Assembly (NCBI RefSeq): GCF_003347595.2
Contig: NZ_QCZK02000015.1
Location: 186,001 to 250,000 of the forward strand
Source: Botryobacter ruber
GTDB lineage: Bacteria > Bacteroidota > Bacteroidia > Cytophagales > Hymenobacteraceae
Reading direction: 5' to 3'
DNA: 64,000 nt
Part shown: piece by piece, positions 60,208 through 64,000 of the stretch
How the letters are laid out: every line of letters begins with the position of its first letter
How positions within the stretch are numbered: position 1 is the stretch's first letter
Notes under the pieces: model-generated
Seen by the model: the letters and a program-made list of their open reading frames with translations, nothing else
Database searches by the model: none
Told to the model about the DNA's origin: nothing
Program-made: the position numbers and the translations under genes

Positions 60208-61821
60208 GTGAACAACCTGGTAGCAGACAAAAGCAAGCAGCGTCGCCGGCGGTACCGGCTGCTCTACAAACTGGAGGCATCGCTGGAAGCGCCTATGTTT
60301 CTGCTGGCCCTCCTCTGGCTGGTGTTCCTGGTAATCGAACTCACCCAGGGACTATCCCAAACGCAGGAGCATATCGTAACGGCCATCTGGGTGCTGTTTA
60401 TTTTTGAATTTGTGCTCAAGCTCTTCCTGGCGCCGCGCAAGCTAGCTTACATCAAACAAAACTGGATAACCCTGCTTGCCTTGGTCATTCCGGCTTTCCG
60501 GGCCTTCCGGCTGTTGCGGGCCATCCGGCTACTACGCGCCACCCGCGTTGCTTCCACCACTAAATTTGTCAGGGCCCTTACTTCCACGAAGCGTTTTATT
60601 TCCGATGTGCAGGAAGCGCAGGGACCCGCCCCTACCCCTGAAATGAACGTAGGCATCCTGGTGGCGCACACGCAGGCACTGGACAAAGAAGGTATGCAGG
60701 GTTTCATAGACCAGCTAACCCGCGATGTGCAGCAGGAAATGCAGCAGGCGATGGGGCTGCAGTGGAACTTTCATGTAACGGAGCCCAGCGTGCTTACCTC
60801 CGATTCCCCCAGGCGCCCCTCCGATTTCCTGGAAGATGCCAGCCTGCGCATGGCCGAAGGACCGTACGACCTGGTGGTGGTGCTTACGGATGTGGCCCTG
60901 ATGTCACGGCGCAAGCGCGTGGAGGCAGGCCTGGCCTCGCCCGTAAGCCGGGTGCTGGTAATTTCTACCCGCAAGCTGGTAACGGCCCCGCGTGGCAGGC
61001 CGATGCGTTCCATCACCTCCGAGGCCGTCAGGTGGAACGGGGGAGCCTTGTTGCTGCACCTGCTGGGGCACGTGGTCGGTCTGCGCCACCGGGAGCTGGA
61101 CAACAGCCACATCATGAAGCCCTTCGAGTTCCGGGAAGACCGTACAGCCTTGCCACGCTTCACCCCGGCCGAGCAGGCGCTGCTGCGAAAACGGGGCGAG
61201 CGCATGCCCGAGCGCGAATTGCGTGGCGGCAACGTCATGGAAAGCCTGATTTTTCATGTGCTGATGGCCCTGCGCCACCCCATGGATGTGCTGCGCCCCC
61301 TGCTGCGCAACTGGGCGCCGTTGCTGCCGCTGTCGCTGCCAGGCCTGGCTACCGCTGCCGTAGCCCCATCCGTATTGCTTGTATTTTCGGCGGAGATGTG
61401 GGATGTCGGGCTGAACATGCCCAATCGGACGGTTATTATTTTTACCATCATCAGCATCCTGGCTGCCAGTTTTTACCTGGTACAGGTGCAGTCGCTGTTC
61501 CTGCCGCGCGAAGAGAAGCGGGTGCTGACCGAACATTTAGCCGTTGCCAATACCGTTATTTTCCTGAGCATTCTGCTGGCCTGCATTGGTTTGTTTGTGC
61601 TCGTTGGCGGCCTGATGCTCCTCACGGAGCTCTACATTTTCCCGGAAGGCTTAATGAAAACCTGGCCCACCCTGCTGGACCAGCCTAAGATTAATCTGAC
61701 AGCCAAGATACGACTGGCGGCTTTCATCAGCACGCTGGGTGTTTTAACAGGCGCTTTAGCCGGCGGCCTGGAAAGCAGAACCGTTATCCAGCACCTGGCC
61801 CTCTTCCAGGACAAGCCCTGA
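60208..61821 (+). CDS. Voltage-sensor-like membrane protein with degenerate metzincin domain
   Basis: The 537-residue protein starts at GTG. Residues 28-113 form four helices of a voltage-sensor domain; S4 (PAFRAFRLLRAIRLLRATR) has six arginines at every third position (98-113). No pore or selectivity filter follows. Instead, 140-305 form a soluble domain ending in HLLGHVVGLRH (284-294) and NSHIM (Met at 303). This is the metzincin zinc motif HExxHxxGxxH with Met-turn, but the catalytic Glu is Leu 285. About four more helices complete the chain (for instance VIIFTIISILAASFYLV and FLSILLACIGLFVLVGGLML). I know no named family with this order. It is last in the cation block. Confidence 0.8.
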   Translation: MNNLVADKSKQRRRRYRLLYKLEASLEAPMFLLALLWLVFLVIELTQGLSQTQEHIVTAIWVLFIFEFVLKLFLAPRKLAYIKQNWITLLALVIPAFRAFRLLRAIRLLRATRVASTTKFVRALTSTKRFISDVQEAQGPAPTPEMNVGILVAHTQALDKEGMQGFIDQLTRDVQQEMQQAMGLQWNFHVTEPSVLTSDSPRRPSDFLEDASLRMAEGPYDLVVVLTDVALMSRRKRVEAGLASPVSRVLVISTRKLVTAPRGRPMRSITSEAVRWNGGALLLHLLGHVVGLRHRELDNSHIMKPFEFREDRTALPRFTPAEQALLRKRGERMPERELRGGNVMESLIFHVLMALRHPMDVLRPLLRNWAPLLPLSLPGLATAAVAPSVLLVFSAEMWDVGLNMPNRTVIIFTIISILAASFYLVQVQSLFLPREEKRVLTEHLAVANTVIFLSILLACIGLFVLVGGLMLLTELYIFPEGLMKTWPTLLDQPKINLTAKIRLAAFISTLGVLTGALAGGLESRTVIQHLALFQDKP

Positions 61822-61827
61822 TTTATT

Positions 61828-61860
61828 TTGCTGCTCCAGCCACCACAGCCACTGCACCTG
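61828..61860 (-). repeat. Intergenic 32-bp repeat, copy 21
   Basis: Reverse copy of the CTGG sub-type (CTCCAGCCACCACAGCCACT), which fills the whole gap of 49 bases between two converging genes. Confidence 0.8.
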
Positions 61861-61870
61861 TTAACTTTAA

Positions 61871-62683
61871 CTAAATCCGGCCGGCGGTGCCTGGCGCACT
61901 GCACAGCGCTTCCTCCAGCTCACGCGCTGTCAGGCTGCCCCAGTACCGGCTGTAATCCTGCTCCTCTATTGGTTGCCGTAACGGCTCCAGTTCGGGTGCT
62001 ACCTGCTGCAAGGCTTTCTCCAGCGCCGCAAAAGGCCTGTAGCCCACCACCAGCACGCCTTCCCCGCTTCCTTCACGGCGCATGGTCAGCGTCGGGAAAC
62101 GGCTGATGCTGTGCAGGCGAACCTGTTGCAGGTCGTCTTCAAACGCTTTCCGGGCTGCTTCGCCGCTCATGTCCTGTTTAAGTTGGCCGATATCGAGCAG
62201 CTCCGGTTGCTCCTGTGCCAGCTCCTGCCCTACCTGCAGCAGTACCTCCCATTCCGAAATATTTTGGCCGTGCAGCATAATGGCCTCCCGCACCCGCCGC
62301 AGGTACACCTCCGCCGCCACCGGCGACTGCAGTTCGGCAGCCTTTACGGCAATGCAGGCCGGGTACGACGACTTGGGCGGTTGCTGAAACCACACCTTGT
62401 CCTGGATTGGCATACCGGAACTGTACTTGGCCTCCATCCACAAGGGGCCCATCTGCAGCGGCCTGGTGATGGCGTTCATAGGATCGTTGTAATTGTCCCA
62501 GTTCGGGATAAGGCCGCCCATGCGGTAGCGCCATTTCACGTGGCCCTGGTACAGGTAGCGCAGCTTGCGCCACTGCGGCTCCAGTGCCCAGCTCCAGCAG
62601 CAAAGAGGGTCGGTGTAGTATGTTATCTCCACCGACCCTGCCTGTTGTTTGTTGCTCTTTGGTTTGCTTTCTTTATCAGTCAT
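61871..62683 (-). CDS. DsbA-family (FrnE/YjbH-like) thioredoxin-fold protein
   Basis: The 270-residue protein has EITYYTDPLCCWSWALEPQW at the start of a thioredoxin fold with a helical insertion. The redox motif is CCWS, so the second cysteine of CxxC is Ser; the pair C-C may still react, but a classic disulphide oxidase is unlikely. The rest (YRMGGLIPNW, SYPACIAVKAAELQS, FPTLTMRREGSGEGVLV) fits the DsbA/FrnE family. There is no signal peptide, so it acts in the cytoplasm, perhaps as an adaptor or isomerase as in YjbH. Confidence 0.82.
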   Translation of the reverse strand: MTDKESKPKSNKQQAGSVEITYYTDPLCCWSWALEPQWRKLRYLYQGHVKWRYRMGGLIPNWDNYNDPMNAITRPLQMGPLWMEAKYSSGMPIQDKVWFQQPPKSSYPACIAVKAAELQSPVAAEVYLRRVREAIMLHGQNISEWEVLLQVGQELAQEQPELLDIGQLKQDMSGEAARKAFEDDLQQVRLHSISRFPTLTMRREGSGEGVLVVGYRPFAALEKALQQVAPELEPLRQPIEEQDYSRYWGSLTARELEEALCSAPGTAGRI

Positions 62684-62863
62684 AGGTTATCTGTTCGTTC
62701 TTGGCTACGGGCGTTTGTGCGGGTACTCGCACCTTTGGTTTTCCCGGCTTGGTACGGCGGCTTTTACTTTTTCAGATGGCACCATGAATGGCCCTGGCAG
62801 AAGGAGAACTGCCGCTTTCTTTTACCTGCTCGCGGGCACATTCCTCTTTTTCGGTTGCCATAC

Positions 62864-63181
62864 TTACATGTTCGGGCTCTTGTGCTTCATCTTGCCCATG
62901 CCCATCAGGGCGCCTATCAGCCCCCCTAAAGCTATACCTATCACGGCTCCCACGAAAATACCCACAGCAGTACCCGAAGTAGCATACTGCCCCAGGTCGC
63001 GGATGGGCCAGGCGCCGGAAGAAATCATGTAGCCCACAAAGCCAAGTATCAGCCCGAAAACGATAGCCCAGATGATGGCCATTTTCAGGATGGCGGAATG
63101 GTACACCGCGTGCCCTTCCGGGTCGTAATTGGTGTAGCCTACAATTAAGTCTGCGTCTTTTTTATCGGTATGGTTGTTCAT
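62864..63181 (-). CDS. Small two-helix membrane protein, unknown function
   Basis: The 105-residue protein has a charged N-terminus (NNHTDKKDADLIVGYTNYDP), one helix (ILKMAIIWAIVFGLILGFVG), and a second glycine-rich helix of the glycine-zipper type (GIFVGAVIGIALGGLIGALM). No family is recognised. Its ATG overlaps the stop codon of the upstream partial gene (ATGA), so the two are coupled. Confidence 0.75.
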   Translation of the reverse strand: MNNHTDKKDADLIVGYTNYDPEGHAVYHSAILKMAIIWAIVFGLILGFVGYMISSGAWPIRDLGQYATSGTAVGIFVGAVIGIALGGLIGALMGMGKMKHKSPNM

Positions 63182-64000
63182 TTCTTCTGTAGTGTGTCTG
63201 CTTCTGAAAGCGGTTTAGCTGCCTTTGGATTCTTGAACGGCGACAGCAGGAAATCCACTTCCCGCTGCGTAGCCTCTGATACCGTACCTGTATCACCGAT
63301 AATCCAGGCATAGTTCAGGATGGTTTCCTGTGGCCCTGTCGGGAAAGGCTTCACCATGGTCAGGTATTTGTTTACGGCCTGGGGCACGCTGTCCTGCGCC
63401 ACCAGCAGTATAGGCCCGTGCTTGCCCATGTGCCCCAGCACAGCCGCCGGTATCATGCCCAGCATGTTGTCGGCGTTGCCGATGATAAAGTTGTGGCCCG
63501 CCTGCGCAATGCCCCAGCCCAGGCTTCGCTGCTCCCAGTTCCACCACCAGCCATAGTTGCGGCCATAGTCTTTGTAGCCGGCATTCACGGTGTTCGAAGC
63601 GTACACGTTTTCGCCAAAGATTCTCCTGACCAAACCGTAGCGGCCCAGCTCCCTGGCAACTTTGTCCGATATCACGTCCGGGCCGCCGGTCAGGTAAATG
63701 TAGGAGCCGTGGTCGCCGGAGCGTCTTTTCAGTATGCGTTTGGTAGCTTCCGGTATGGAGTCTTTGTACACCCAGGCAAAGCCCTTACCCATGTGCGCGT
63801 TCCAGCCCATGGCCCCGATACCGTGCTTCAGCGCGTCCGGGTGGTCCAGGGCAGACATAATCACTTCATCCGGGTGATCAGACTTCAGGGCGCCCTGCCA
63901 GCGGTCCAGGATCTCAGCTAGCTGTACCGGGTTGTCGGCATAAAACGTCCTGACCTTGTAGCCCAGAATTTCCCGTACCTTGTTCACCTCAGCCTCCGGC
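63178..64000 (-). CDS. Partial protein with cell-wall-binding type 2 repeats
   Basis: The frame is open past the window edge, so the 5' end is missing; the GTG at 63987 is internal (codons for PEAE lie before it). Two copies of a repeat like cell wall-binding repeat 2 (PF04122) are visible: YIYLTGGPDVISDKVARELG with VRRIFGENVYASNTV, and NFIIGNADNMLGMIPAAVLG followed by ILLVAQDSVPQAVNKYL and WIIGDTGTVSEATQREVDFL. In Gram-positive bacteria such repeats anchor proteins to the wall. Here they are in a Gram-negative setting, coupled to a small membrane protein; a role at the envelope is inferred. Confidence 0.55.
   Translation of the reverse strand, partial: PEAEVNKVREILGYKVRTFYADNPVQLAEILDRWQGALKSDHPDEVIMSALDHPDALKHGIGAMGWNAHMGKGFAWVYKDSIPEATKRILKRRSGDHGSYIYLTGGPDVISDKVARELGRYGLVRRIFGENVYASNTVNAGYKDYGRNYGWWWNWEQRSLGWGIAQAGHNFIIGNADNMLGMIPAAVLGHMGKHGPILLVAQDSVPQAVNKYLTMVKPFPTGPQETILNYAWIIGDTGTVSEATQREVDFLLSPFKNPKAAKPLSEADTLQKK

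Noticed and set aside
1..64000. tRNA and rRNA genes
   Set aside because: I looked for T-loop sequences such as GGTTCGAATCC and for conserved rRNA segments and found none.

Overview
The window is about 64 kb of a Bacteroidota chromosome, most likely a Cytophagales member close to Hymenobacteraceae (Pontibacter-like). This is inference from content. A giant secreted protein ends in a type IX secretion sorting domain, several lipoproteins and beta-barrels are of Bacteroidota type, candidate promoters fit the TAnnTTTG form, Shine-Dalgarno sequences are weak, and base composition is near half G+C by eye. I saw no rRNA, tRNA or CRISPR array.

Layout. 1-2.5 kb: small minus-strand genes (partial gene, lipoprotein alpha/beta hydrolase, second lipoprotein, SRPBCC protein, VF530 protein). 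2.8-12.2 kb: one ~3150-residue secreted LamG/Fn3/lamin-tail/CotH protein with internal tandem duplications. 12.8-14.8 kb: a methyltransferase, then two AT-rich orphan genes separated by an attC-like hairpin and bordered by the 3' tail of a group II intron. 15.2-26.3 kb: a fermentation block, all on the minus strand. From upstream to downstream it holds an OFA-family transporter, an outer-membrane porin-like protein, pyruvate formate-lyase, its activating enzyme, phosphate acetyltransferase and acetate kinase. Pyruvate would be split to formate and acetyl-CoA, acetyl-CoA converted to acetate plus ATP, and formate or a related acid moved across the membranes. The transporter promoter and the pta promoter share the palindrome ATGAT-N4-ATCAT, placed identically upstream of a TTTG-type -7 box, which points to FNR/CRP-type oxygen control.

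26.7-32 kb: a gene remnant, a membrane protein, an Imm21-like orphan, a 16-cysteine copper-binding protein, a small membrane protein, and a polyamine pair (a SpeD-SpeE fusion overlapping an agmatinase-family gene). 32-39 kb: PepD-type dipeptidase, fatty acid desaturase, NarL-type regulator, two stand-alone STAS proteins, and a lysine-free Gly/Ser/Tyr/Arg low-complexity protein. 39.5-50.5 kb: cyanophycin synthetase, DUF72 protein, ferredoxin reductase plus ferredoxin, a two-component pair, a PRC-barrel/DUF2382 stress-type protein, Nudix hydrolase, and a MetA-type outer-membrane protein. 51-56 kb: two beta-barrel proteins and two GH13 enzymes. 56.4-61.8 kb: a five-gene cation block (half-size solute-binding lipoprotein, CDF, CPA-type antiporter, second CDF, and a voltage-sensor-like protein carrying a degenerate metzincin motif). 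61.9-64 kb: DsbA-family protein, small membrane protein, and a partial protein with cell-wall-binding-type repeats.

The gaps between genes hold an unusual amount of structured DNA. A short repeat of about 32 bp (core GGCTGTGGTGGCAGGTGCAG) occurs at 21 places on both strands, always between genes or just touching a stop codon. Several larger inverted-repeat (MITE-like) elements lie among these copies. The strongest candidates for something undescribed are this repeat family, the voltage-sensor/metzincin protein, the paired anaerobic promoters, and the FUS-like low-complexity protein.
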